64,000 nt of DNA from NCBI GenBank assembly GCA_036874045.1, contig JAZBRI010000011.1:14712001-14776000 (forward strand). The letters are read 5' to 3'. This document shows positions 36,983 to 48,700 of the stretch, piece by piece. The position numbers were made by a program, and so were the translations under genes. The notes beneath the pieces were generated by a model, which did not search any database, had not been told where the DNA came from, and saw nothing but the letters and a program-made list of their open reading frames with translations. The first letter of the stretch is position 1. The number at the start of each line of letters is the position of its first letter. Origin of the DNA: Cymodocea nodosa (lineage: Eukaryota > Streptophyta > Magnoliopsida > Alismatales > Cymodoceaceae).

Positions 36983-39900
36983 TTGTTGTGGATATTGCAA
37001 AAAGTTATTTTATTATAATTACAATATTTGTTGCCCATATGGCATACACGTCAATTTTTACATCAGAAACCTATTGTAAACCGAGGGCAGCATTTAATTC
37101 GACTCGACTTTCCTTTTGTTCCTGTCACGATTCACGTTCACATGGACGCGCACATTCGTTGGAATCTATCTTTTCAGGTGTTTGGCGCATTCCGCAAAGT
37201 TGGCGTGACGGTTAATTCAAGGACAAGCACACTCAATTGCGTGTCGTACATGTCATATCAATCCACGGAAAAGGAAATATCTTCGATTCGGAAAAAACAC
37301 TACCGCTGGCCGGAGAGCTTCACATTTTTCAAAATCTTTTATTTATGGTTGGAGAGTATATGTATACTGTTCTTCTATTTCATTCCAACGTTAAAAGAGA
37401 AAAAGTCCAAAGCTACAATTTGCGAAAAATACACTGCACGCCATTATTCAAACAATGTTTTCCATATGTGGAGTAAGAAATCAAGAAAAAATGTTACGCG
37501 GAAAAAGGAAAGTTAATATGGGCGTGATGACACGTTGTTTCTCAGATACAATCGCAATTCATGAACGACTGTGTGTGTGGTATCGTCGAAACACATACAC
37601 CTGACATGTCTTAAAGGAAGGTAGATAGATGCATATATAGAGCTGGAAGATAATTTTTAGCTTTGATAATATGTTTGGAATGCATGATATCACCTTAAGA
37701 TGTCCCCTCTTTATGTATATAATCAACATGCATGTTCTCTCGGATCATTCTTACGTTTTATTTTTATTCACACGTCATTTTATTTTATTTTGTTTATACA
37801 TTATCTTCCTTATCTCTCTTTTCTCTTCTCTTTATTTTCTCTCTCTATCATCCAGATTTGCCTTTTTCTCTCTCTTCTTTTCCATTCTCAATCTTAAATA
37901 ACCATGTTCTGAATTTAGATGGGAATAATCAAAATTTTTGAACCAAATATCGACGGGGGTCCATGCATGGTTCCTTCCCGGCTAAATATACAAAACGGAT
38001 GTGCAAATCATATCCTTACCTTTAACGTGCGATTTTTCCAGGTCAAAATAACCATAATTTGATATCCTTTTTTATTTTTATTTTTTTTAAATACACATGT
38101 TTTAACCAAAAACAAAATTATGTAAAGAACTCATAATAAACAGCCCACCGTGGACTTCAACCACATGTGTAGCCTTTTTTTTTTGCCTTGTGTGCACTGC
38201 ACTAGATGAAAATAACTTATTATCAAAAGGGAAAATGACAATTATCGTAATATTAAAAAGAAAAAAAATATATAAATAAAATTTTAACATATAAAAGTTT
38301 TTTTTTCTTTAATATTACAAAATCGATATTTACTAAAAGAGATGTAACAAAAAGCACGTAACAGACATCTTAATTTCGAGCAACTCAGTCACGTAAAGAA
38401 GAATTCAAAAGCAATCGTGTGCGGTGGTTTATGTGTATCAATCCATATATATGCTTAAAAGATGTACATGTGAGGCCCTCGTCTCAAGACGATCACAAGA
38501 GGAAACGATTGGTGTGAAGCCAACCAGCATATCGGCCTGCCCGCTAAGTTACAAGAGGGAAAAGGAAAGGTCAAAGGAAAAAGAAAATGGTACTGTTGAC
38601 GGAATACCATTTAAATATACACACCTAAATGGAATATCTGCTCCTACAAGAACAGAACAGGCTAAATGCAGACAAAATAAAAGGAATAAGCTTGTCGCAA
38701 ACAAGATTGATTCGGTGACAGAAATGGATTGATCTAAACATATATAGGCACAAGCAAGTCCAAAGGATTCAATTTCAGGTCAAGAGAAATTTACTTAATT
38801 TCCCAGTCAGAGGAAGGATGGTTTGCTGGTTTTGCAGACAATGCATTCCTCCATATATAGAAATTAACAAAAGGGGATTCGGACATGGGAGAATATCTAC
38901 GAATACATCATGTTTAAAGTGTTATTTTCACCGGTGGATATTTTTATTTTTTGAATTACAACCCCACGAAGGTACATATATAGAGCTATTAAATTAAAGA
39001 TTACGGAATATCCACAGGTAAAATTTGGGTCTGCTTTCAAAAGCCATCCTAATGAGCAAGCATGCAAGTTCGGAGAATCTAGACTGGGATTGACCAATGG
39101 ATAATAGAATCTATGCTTTTGGTACGTAGGGCCCATTTATTGGGCACTTTTTTGGATTTTTTTTTTTCTTTCTGATACACACCCAAAACAGCGCTATTTA
39201 TAACCAATTAAGCTATTTCAATTGGTTAATGCTGATCATTAGGTTTAAACAGGTAAAGCCAGTAAACTCGTCTTTATTCCTTTTCAGAAAATGACGTTGA
39301 TTTTATCTACAAGGTGGTTGTGTGTCCATCGACAAGGGAATCCATGCTTTTACCCCTCGGGGCCCATTCATACATCGGGCACCTTTCACAACATTCGTGT
39401 AATCTTATCTATCACCAATTTTTGATGCTCGTTAAGATTCAAAATTGTAAGTTAGCCACTCTTAACTAATTCAGATATTTCAATTGATTAGCATCGATCA
39501 CATTTAAATATGCAAAGTATATGATCTGCAAGGTATTTATTTATCCATCGCATCTAGCTGTCTGCTTGCTTCGACGGAGATCGAGTTAGCTATGATGAAA
39601 TTTGATATGATTCCCCCAAATCTATTTAGTCGGATTTCACTGAAAAGCTGAGATCAGAGACGTCTGTGGCTACGCTCGTAATTATGGTTAAATTGCAAGA
39701 CATATCTTTACAATTTTTTCATAAGATGATTATCAACAGTTCTTTAATTAAAATACAAAAAATTGTGTTTCCCAAGAAAACAATAACATATATGTTCCAA
39801 ATTACCGCTCGGATGCATATCGTATAAAAAACTGCAGTCAAAACTGCATTCTGTTGATCGATATTGGCTTAGAAGTGGATTCTAATATGATAGGTTATTC

Positions 39901-40170
39901 CTCAATTATAGTAATAAATCAATAATATCCAGGTTTTATAGAAATTTTTCGATTACAGCATCGTCTCAAGACAAAAAGTCAATAATACAATGGTACAAGT
40001 ACAAAATACCCAAGCAGCTAAAGACTAGCGACGCCCCTGGCCCAGAATATTCTGCAAACCTGCAAATCATCACTCCCAGGACTATTTATCCATCATTTCG
40101 ATCGATCATAATAAACCGATCACCTAAAGCATCGAAAATACATCTCCATTTCCATTAATTGCACCACTAC
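36983..40170. other. Intergenic DNA with unassigned frames
   Basis: A 162-codon + frame at 37028-37516 is the longest here. It is basic with no domain, in AT-rich surroundings, and overlaps another frame, so it is probably chance. A CT-rich tract lies at 37770-37900. A 102-codon frame at 38424-38732 is also unsupported. Imperfect repeats of GGAATC..ATGCTTTT near 39100 and 39330 are seen. No gene can be supported. Confidence 0.5.
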
Positions 40171-40173
40171 TAC

Positions 40174-40181
40174 TATAAATA
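40174..40181 (+). promoter_or_regulatory. TATA box
   Basis: TATAAATA within CTACTATAAATAGCAC lies 84 bp before the ATG at 40258. That is an ideal distance for a TATA box plus a short leader, and supports the downstream frame as a real transcribed gene. Confidence 0.75.
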
Positions 40182-40257
40182 GCACACAGATCACAGTACA
40201 GGATGCACCACACCACACACCATCACCGCCTGCAGATAACTCTCCAAAGCCCAAGCC

Positions 40258-40665
40258 ATGGAATCGAGTGGCGGTCGCGGGAGAAAAGGAATGAAGGGGA
40301 GGCTGGCGAGGACCCTCCACAAGACGCCCAAACCAGCCACCTCACCCCTCACGCAGTACTACGGCAGCAAGGTGGTCAACGTCCCGGCCACCGCCGCCCT
40401 CTGCTACGTGGTCGACGACAGCAGCCACGCCAACAACATTAACAGCGGTAGCAGCAGCACGGCCTACGTCTCCGCGGCACCAGTTCCGAAGCACTGCAAG
40501 CCGCCTAATTCTCTGGTGAAGTTGGACGTGGTCCGTGTCGCCGCCCGTGCTCCCGACGGCGGAGACCACGTCGGCGACGACAACATCGACATGCGGGCCG
40601 CTCTGTACATATCCAGCACGCGGGAAAGGTTCCGGCTCTCCCAGATCGACCATGAATGGAGGTAG
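40258..40665 (+). CDS. Small plant protein of unknown function with RERFRL C-terminal motif
   Basis: A 135-residue single-exon frame, GC-rich against AT-rich flanks, with a TATA box at the right distance. The N-terminus is basic (GRGRKGMKGRLARTLHK). The middle is low-complexity with Asn/Ser runs and an ALCYVVDD patch. The C-terminal end, DMRAALYISSTRERFRL, resembles the conserved tail of small uncharacterised plant proteins I remember (pattern D.RAA.YIS..RERFRL). No membrane segment or signal peptide. Antisense frames over the same region are shadows produced by GC-rich codons. Function unknown. Confidence 0.75.
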   Translation: MESSGGRGRKGMKGRLARTLHKTPKPATSPLTQYYGSKVVNVPATAALCYVVDDSSHANNINSGSSSTAYVSAAPVPKHCKPPNSLVKLDVVRVAARAPDGGDHVGDDNIDMRAALYISSTRERFRLSQIDHEWR

Positions 40666-41987
40666 CCATCCAGGGATGATCCACATCGATCCACCAACAC
40701 ATATATATGATCTATATATCATCAGTCATCAGACGTCGGTGGTGGCCGGTAGTCATGCACATATATATATGTACTCATGTTTGTTGTATATGGTGAAGTT
40801 GATGAATGGTGTATAAATAATAATATCAGCTCTTCAGAATGATTAAGCTGCAAGTGATCGACACAAATTTCAGAAGTTTTGATTTATAGCAATGATATTT
40901 GTAATCTATTTCATGATTTAAATCTTAATCAAAGGACACAAAATCATATAATTCTCAGAAAATTAAGCTGCAAGTTCCGGGTAATATATATATACGACGC
41001 TATCCTTTTCAGGCATCTTCACAGGATTATTTTAAAAGAAAGTCATTCCCCTTCCTTTGCAGGATATATAAACAAGAAGCCTTCTCAGATCTTGAGGTTG
41101 CATAGAAACCTTAAAGGCCATTCATCCTTTTCTTTTCTCCATGGTATTACCATAAGGCCATTCGATCATTGATTTTAAATGAAACAATAACAATGAATAT
41201 TTCTTAGAATAACTTGAAATTTTAATACATGATAAATTGCATTATAGATTAAATAATTTTTAGGCTTGATAATAAAATAATTTTATAAATTAGTTTCCAC
41301 TATACAATTTCCCTAAAAGCACCAGCAAAAACACTCTACTGTTTGTATATAAAGTGATGCATATAATAATTCCGATGCATATGTAAACTCCTTTCATAAA
41401 TTCAAACCCAAAGCTAAATTGAAAAGTTTCCGATTTTGGTTCAAAGTAATATTGGTTTAAATCATTGGAACTGATAATGATGTCATCATATAACGTCATT
41501 ATTTATTGAACTAGTCAAATATCAAATCAATTAATTTAAAATTCAGAAATGTTACAGTCACTGTCTGAATACGTCGAATCGATCGGCTTCAGCACAATCG
41601 TCCATTAAGGGGTTTATCTTCCATGTCACAAGTTCGGTTACCAGCATCACAAGAAGAAAAATATCTATCATCTTATTCTTACCAAGAAATTAGATTCTGC
41701 AAGTGCGACTGACTACATTAAGACTATGGCTCATCGAATAAAAAAAATATCCGGTTCAACTGAGTCAATACGCGGCGGCCCAACAAGCTGTCCGATTTTT
41801 TTACGCAAAAACCGATTTTCCAACCAACGCAGGTTCAATCCGAGTCATCAGTTTTCAAAACACTGGTTTCAAGGCCGTCCCAGCCCATAATTCACCGTCA
41901 CCCGGTCCAGGCCCAGTGCCCCTCCCTCATCCACACGACCGAACAGGGAAGGGTAACGGCGAAGCGAGACGCGACGGCAGAACTCGA
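40666..41987. other. Intergenic DNA
   Basis: AT-rich until about 41760, then GC-rich DNA leading into the gamma-CA-like gene, presumably its promoter and leader. No gene or RNA recognised. Confidence 0.6.
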
Positions 41988-44143
41988 ATGGCGACTGCCG
42001 CGATCCGTTTCGCCAGAAGAACCCCAAAACCAGCCACCTCCCTATCCCAGCTTCTCGTTCCCCACTCTCACCCACGCCACGCCTCCACCGGCCCAACCCC
42101 GCCGACGGCCCCGTCCCCGCACCGTCTCAACTGGGACTACCGCGGTCAGAGGAAGATCATCCCGCTTGGGCAGTGGCTCCCCAAGATCGCCGTCGATGCG
42201 TATGTCGCCCCAAACGTCGTGCTCGCCGGCCAGGTCACCGTTTGGGACGGGTCGTCCGTGTGGAATGGGTGCGTACTTAGGGGAGATCTCAATAAAATCA
42301 CGATTGGATTCTGCTCAAATGTGCAGGAGAGGTGCGTGCTGCACGCCGCGTGGTCTTCCCCCACGGGTTAGAATAACTCCTTTGTCATTTGGACTTTTTT
42401 GGTATTTTTTTTGGTTGTTGATTGTAGTAGTTGTTTTCGTTCGGTTGTCTTATTGCTTATTTTATAACCCTGCTAGTTGGATGTATGACTATGGCGATTT
42501 TCTGAAATTTTCTTTAAAGCTCGTGAAACGTGTAGACACCAGAGAAAATCTATAGCTGTTATTTTAGCGACAGTCCATTATTCCGTCGTGGTTGCAGTAA
42601 GATAGCATTCTTGGAAATTCATTTATTGAAGTCTAGATTTATAAACTCGGGTGAAAAATCTATAAATATTATTTGGTCATCTTCTGGGTTTATGATAGAT
42701 GTAGATATCTGGAAGTTTAGCATCTTAGTATTTATTTAGAAAAAATTCCTTCTTTGCAAAGTTAGAATTTCACAGTCTATTAATTATATAGCATATGTGT
42801 AGAGCCTGAACATTCATTATATGTTGCAAACTGCATCGTGGTATAGCAAAATTGTTATGGCGCCTAAATTGCCCAGGCGATGCCTAGGGACACATGTAAA
42901 TAATAGTCTTTTATGTGTGCGTGTGTTATTTTCCATCACAGCATTTGCATGTCAAGATTTCGTCCATTCAGATACACAACGAAACACCTTTAATATGAGG
43001 TAATCGCCATCATGCACTGAGCTCTGGAAGATTCTACCATTCTTCTTTAACCAGAAATGCCATCAGACTGCATGAGAATGGTAATCCACAAGTTGCTTCC
43101 GTTCTTGTCTTGTCCCCTTTTGGTCATCCGAAGCTCCCAAAGGGATTTGATGTCTAGATCATGAATTATGTTCAAGTCCATCCATGCATCCCACTATTTG
43201 CCAATCAATGAGCACGCAAAGAACAAATGTCACAGGCCTTCCACATGGTTTCTATAAAATTTATATATGTTGGCCAATGAGGAGCCCCTTCTTTGTATAG
43301 ACGTTCAGTAGGGACCCCTTCGAGCAATACTGTGTTTCAGCTTTAATTTTGTTAACTATGTCATTACTGATAGAGCTACATCTTGAGAAATTTCAGTGCA
43401 GGGTTCCTTAAGATTATAGCAACTTATTATGTTTTAAAATAGTTGTATTTCGGTCTCTTAACATGCTGCCACATTACTGCTCATTCGTCCACACATGTGG
43501 CAAACTTTTGGACATCGAATTTTTTGATGTATCTATTATCATCAATTTTGCATCAGGTGAATAAGTCTCACCTTTATCCCATTAAAAAAAAACATTTGCA
43601 TGATGTGATAAGATAGTATGATTGTTTTTATGCAACCACCGAAGCAACAAACATGGGTGTGATCTAAGCGGTCACAAGGTACATGCGTTAAAGATGCCAT
43701 TCTTTCTTAGCCATTGTACTTTCAAGAATAAGCTGTTAAACTCTTACTTTAGTGTATGCTTTTCAGGACTTCCAGCTGAGACATCTATTGAGCGATATGT
43801 GACGGTTGGTGCCTGCAGTCTTTTGCGGTCCTGTACAATTGAGCCGGAGTGTATAATTGGACAGCGGTCAATCCTCATGGAAGGTTCACTGGTTGAAACG
43901 AACTCCGTGCTGAAGGCAGGGTCTGTGCTCCCTCCTGGTCGGAGGATTCCAACTGGTGAACTTTGGGGTGGGAATCCGGCAAGATTTGAGAGGAAGCTTT
44001 CAAACGAAGAAATTCTTGAGATTCCCAAGCTTGCTGTCGCCATTAATGATCTCATGCAGCGTCATTTCTCAGAGTTCCTTCCATATTCCACGGTTTATCT
44101 AGAGGTGGAGAAGATGAAAAAAGCTCTTTCCATTCCTCTGTAG
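41988..44143 (+). CDS. GAMMACAL2: Gamma-carbonic-anhydrase-like subunit of mitochondrial complex I (two exons)
   Basis: Exons 41988-42366 and 43767-44143 (GG|GTTAGA donor, TTTCAG acceptor, phase 1) give 251 residues, close to the Arabidopsis gamma-CAL proteins (about 256). The first 50 residues are Arg/Ser/Ala-rich, as in a mitochondrial presequence. The rest is a left-handed beta-helix: RLNWDYRGQRKIIPLGQWLP, VAPNVVLAGQVTVWDGSSVW, RGDLNKI, CTIEPECIIGQRSILMEGSL, then the C-terminal helix SEFLPYSTVYLEVEKMKKAL. It keeps H119 but has A142 and R147 where true gamma-CAs have the other two zinc-ligand histidines, as is typical for the CAL class, so it is probably structural rather than catalytic in the membrane-arm carbonic anhydrase domain. 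Exon 1 is strikingly GC-rich, exon 2 is not. Confidence 0.95.
43020..43340 (-). mobile_element. LINE remnant (zinc-binding RT tail) in the gamma-CAL intron
   Basis: Read on -, with frame changes and stops, this stretch gives ERLYKEGAPHWPTYI, then HVEGL followed by HLFFACSLIG, WDAWMDLN and KSLWELRMTKRGQDKNGSNL. The HVE..xHLFF.C...W core is the zinc-binding segment near the end of plant LINE reverse transcriptases. It is short, broken and antisense to the host gene. No poly-A tail or target duplication found; ends approximate. Confidence 0.55.
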
Positions 44144-45712
44144 GAAGTGTGTATTACAATTCAGTGGATCCTCCGAAGGAAAAATAAGCAGCTACATGGG
44201 GGATTTAGCCACCCATGACTTGTCATTTTATGTTCGTGTCATACGCAGCATGTTGCTCGGGGAAATTCGTTCAATTTCAAGGGTGTTACGTGTGTTCTCG
44301 TCTCACAGCAACTTCGTTGTTGTTGGATTAGCAGAAACCATGACGAATTCAGCTACACTTGCTGTATCTTGAATGAAGGATATGTTAAAGGCTCCTGCTC
44401 TGGAATAAGTAGGGGGACAAAGAAGTCCTTAATTTAAAGTCTCTTTTTCACCAATGGTGAAATTAATTATCTATCAGTCTTAGATTTAATATTTGCATTA
44501 TCAACGTGAAATTACTGAAATATTCTTCTTCTGTATATCTTATATTTATGAGTGTTTTTTTAACTTTAATAAAGGATGTGTATAAACATATTTTAATATT
44601 ACGTAAAATTTTAATTCACAATCAATTGACATTAATTAAAAAGTATCATTACTATCAGGTCTAGCCTTTACATTAAATATGTAGGATTATTCTAACACTG
44701 AGCTGCAAAAATTTGAAAGTGGAATGGATTTGAGAAAGATACGTGAGATCGACAAAAATGCAAATAAATGAGAATGAATTATTTAATTTTTTTCAGGAAT
44801 GGATAACAATCTAAGACAAACGGTATCATCCGCTTCTGATAAGAATGATGTGCTAGAGGCTGGTCCATGTTTGTTTACGTGTTACCCTCTGATTTGTGAA
44901 CTTGTAACTTATCTCCAAAAGGACGATAAATGCATATTATTACCTTTGCTGCAGATACCTCAAATCTTATCCAGAACTTAATCACCCTCATGTTTTATTC
45001 GTCATCGTTTTTTTTATTTATTATTAAAATAATAAAATTCAACCACAAAGATACACCTTCCAAGTGTGTTTTATTCATCATTGTTACTTTTGCTTTGTCT
45101 TTTATTATAGGATAAAACGATGACTCGTTCGGTCTGAGTCAATCATCGTATCCACGCCTGAACCAGGAGGAGCCAAGTCAAAGGTGCAACACCAAGCCGA
45201 ACATCACGCGCTTCTTGCTGATAATTTTTCTCGTAGATGTGTGTATACATATTTCTCTCTTGCTTTATTTTTCTTTTCTTCGGAACTCTTCTCAGTTGTG
45301 ACCCGGAGAATTTATCTTGATCTAATCTTTCCCATGTTGTAAGAAAAATCAATTGAAGTAGTACACGTTTTGAGTTTACGGTGTTTTGACATTTAAAATT
45401 CCACCCGTGGAAATGAGATTTCCGTCGAAGATCGTGACAATCGAATTTTTAAAACGAAAGGAGGGAAAGAACAAGAGAAGTTCTTGTTGCGTCGACCAAA
45501 TGAAAAGCCGTTTCATTTTCGAACTTCTTCTGGTCCCAACAAGCCAAGGCGACATGAACTTCCATCATTGGTCAACTATAAGCCAATGAACAACGAGTAG
45601 GTGCACCTAAAAGAATCTTTTCAATAGTCCTGTGCTTAAAGACATGGCAAATGGAATCTGTAAATCCAAAGATATCGACAGATAGCAGTTGTACAGAGTC
45701 AAATCATCACCA
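44144..45712. other. Convergent intergenic region
   Basis: Holds the 3' flank of the gamma-CAL gene (+) and of the SPL gene (-), which converge. Only short unsupported frames; AT-rich in the middle. Nothing else seen. Confidence 0.6.
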
Positions 45713-48700
45713 CTACCATGAGAAGGGAAGGATACCGGAGGATCCATTATTGGACGAACCTCCACCACCCGCATGAAAAATACCCGGGCACTGAAGGTGG
45801 GAATCAGTGGCAGCCGCAGGAGCATCATGGGGGACTAGGATGGTGCCGCTCACTTGCTCACCGTCCATTCCCGTGCAAGAGAAGCCAGTTGTTGAGATGA
45901 CGTTGTTGTTGTTGGACTGCGATGGAGAGTACCTGCCCAAACACCCTCCTTGATGTTGCAGGCCTTGGGTCAGAGTCTGGGCGACTGGGATCCTGTCGAC
46001 GGTCACCATGTGGCTGCTGATTGAAGCCATGCAAGCTGGTGATGACAGAAGAGAGAGAGCACAATCAGAGTCGAGGACGCGAGACAATGTGCTATTGTTG
46101 TTGCTGCTTCTTGAGAAGGATACGGTGCTTGTCTCAGGTGTCCTGCTGCTGATGGTTGTGCCGTTGTTGTCGTCGTCTTGGAGTCCAAAAGGAAATCGCT
46201 GCTGCTTTGCGTCTCCACGACGATGAGAATATAAGTCGGAGAAATGGAGTTGTCTGTCAACCAAACGTGGAGGATGGAGCCCGTGCATCTCCTCCTCGTT
46301 CTTGACTGCAGTGTTCCAGGTAGCAGGAGGATCTGTTGTAGAGGTCGGGTACAGATGAGAATACAGCGAGAATCTGGGACCTGTATCATAAGGTCAACGT
46401 GTAAAATAAAGGTTAAGTATATCTAAAACAGAGTACATGATGTGGTAAGCCTGCTGCTCTATTGTGATGGAAGAAATGTTAGGTTCAATTATGGATAATG
46501 GCACTACTAACAATATATGGTGAAGCAATGGATGTTATAAATTTAAAAAAACCATCAATCTGACTGACACAAAAGTGTAGGAATTCATTTTCAGATCAGA
46601 ATTTTGGTGAATATGACCGATAACATTAGAAAATTTTGTATAGAATATCATTAAGTAGAGCCTACGCAGTGGCAGACGGGGTAACACACAGGACACATGA
46701 CTTGGGACAATTTCGGAAAAAAAATTATGTATATAATAAATTTGTGACTTGTCTATGTTTTAGATATCTATCCATCTATATTTTTGCAAAAAATATTTCA
46801 ATTTTTTACAAGGTAAAATTAAATTGTCTTACAATATCAAATGTATTAGTGAACATTTTCTTAAAAAAATGGAAAGCAAGAAAGAGTTCATTTCTTGGTC
46901 TACTAATGCTTGAAGCTAAAATTGCTTTTCTAGTTTTTTTTTTTTTTTTTTGAAATGTGCTTTTACCAGTTCTTACTGCTACTATCTACTTGAGAATATG
47001 AAAAAGAATCACTTGCAAATTGAGGATGGGTTTAACGAATATTGGATTATCCATAATAGTGAAATGCATGTACAAAATGCACCTTAAGTAATATCGTTTA
47101 AATATTAATATTTAAATAAGAAAATGATCATCTGTTTATAATATAATATAAACACAAGATGCACCTTAACTGTAGAATGTTTATATTATAGAAAACACTT
47201 TGAAACCAAATGATGTGTTTTTACATGTACAACTACACTACATACTCCTAAATATGATTCAAAAAAATCCCAACTCCACCACCAAATACATGAGATTTGT
47301 ATTATATGTTACACCTAAGAGGTTTGTAAATCATTAAATTTAGTGCATCGGACAAGCTTGATGAATTTCGGGAGAATCTAAAGAGGCCTAAATGACCCAT
47401 CAGCTATTCTAGTCAATTGTCTGAAAGTTAGGGGACCAGGACAAAAAAGTGCAGTTCACAGATAATTGGTGGAAGGTTGAATACAATTCCAAACCTTGGA
47501 AATTAAGATGAAAGCTTCCAGTATTCATTGGTTCTGGTTGAGGCTTCCTGCGACGCCTGTTGTGTCCATCAAGACGTTTCCTACAGCTTCGTTTGACTTC
47601 ATCAAATTCCATCAGTAAATGAAATCTGGTGATGTCAACAAATAAATAACATTCATAAAAGAGAAACAATGATTTGAGAAAAAGCAAAGATTTCTAGTTT
47701 TTAGTAGGTCGTTTGTGTTCATTGAAACATCCAATCTCATGGTGACCCTACTACTATCTCTGTTGATCATCATGAGCTTCAATTTTGGTACTTAATAGGT
47801 ATCTACACATGTTCTATTACCAGAGGGACTGTGCATGATTATATTTTACTCTCTTATGATATGTTCATGAGTTATCTTACTTGTGGGTTTTCCGTGAATT
47901 ATCTTTGTACTAGAATTGTAATTTTACCTATGATCTTTTAAGAAAAGATAGCAGGATTAATAAGAGACCTCTCTTTTTGAGAGTTCCGTGAGAGATGTTT
48001 GGAGAATTTTACAAGATCAATTCTTTGTTTCAATGAAGCTATGCTGCTTAGATGGTGGCCTCTCTTTCCACCTAATTTTGTCTTTGAGTTTAGCTCCATG
48101 AACTACTTTTCTTGAAGCTTGCACCTTAGGATTCCACCATAATCTCAAATACTCATTTGCTATGACGGAATCAACTAGCCTAATCCTATTAAATTGAGAT
48201 TTGTTATCATTTTTTATGTCTATCAAATATTCTAGCAGGTACAATTCTCTCAGTTTATGACTAATCATACAATCTATTATATGAATGGGTAAATGTTCCT
48301 TTTTATGTAAGCTATGACCCTATTACGATAATTCTATAATATTCCAATGACTGTCATAAAGAATGCCACCATGAATCTTGTAGAATTAATAACAATCAAC
48401 GTCATAGGTGATGTCTTAGTACTATCTAGGTGTGAAAATCCCAAAATGATTACAATGGGACCATTCCTAGACTTTTAAAATGTGACCATCTAACTCAAAA
48501 TAAAAGTCATAAGATGCTTCTTCATGTATGTATTTATGTATGCGTGTCTATAGAAGCACACACACATACATACAAAAGTCATGTTGTAAATTTTCTAATA
48601 TGGAACAATTCCAATTTCATCTTGACTTGTGACATTCTTTAAGTCAAGTACCTTTATTTTTGAATCAGATATATATGTGCAAAACATGGGTTCATTAGGC

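Noticed and set aside
37028-37516. 162-codon + frame
   Set aside because: No domain, membrane pattern or promoter context, AT-rich surroundings and a second overlapping frame. Kept only as a note in the intergenic entry.
40342-40722. 126-codon minus frame over the small TATA-driven gene
   Set aside because: Antisense shadow, Val/Ala/Gly-rich; the + frame has the TATA box and the RERFRL motif.
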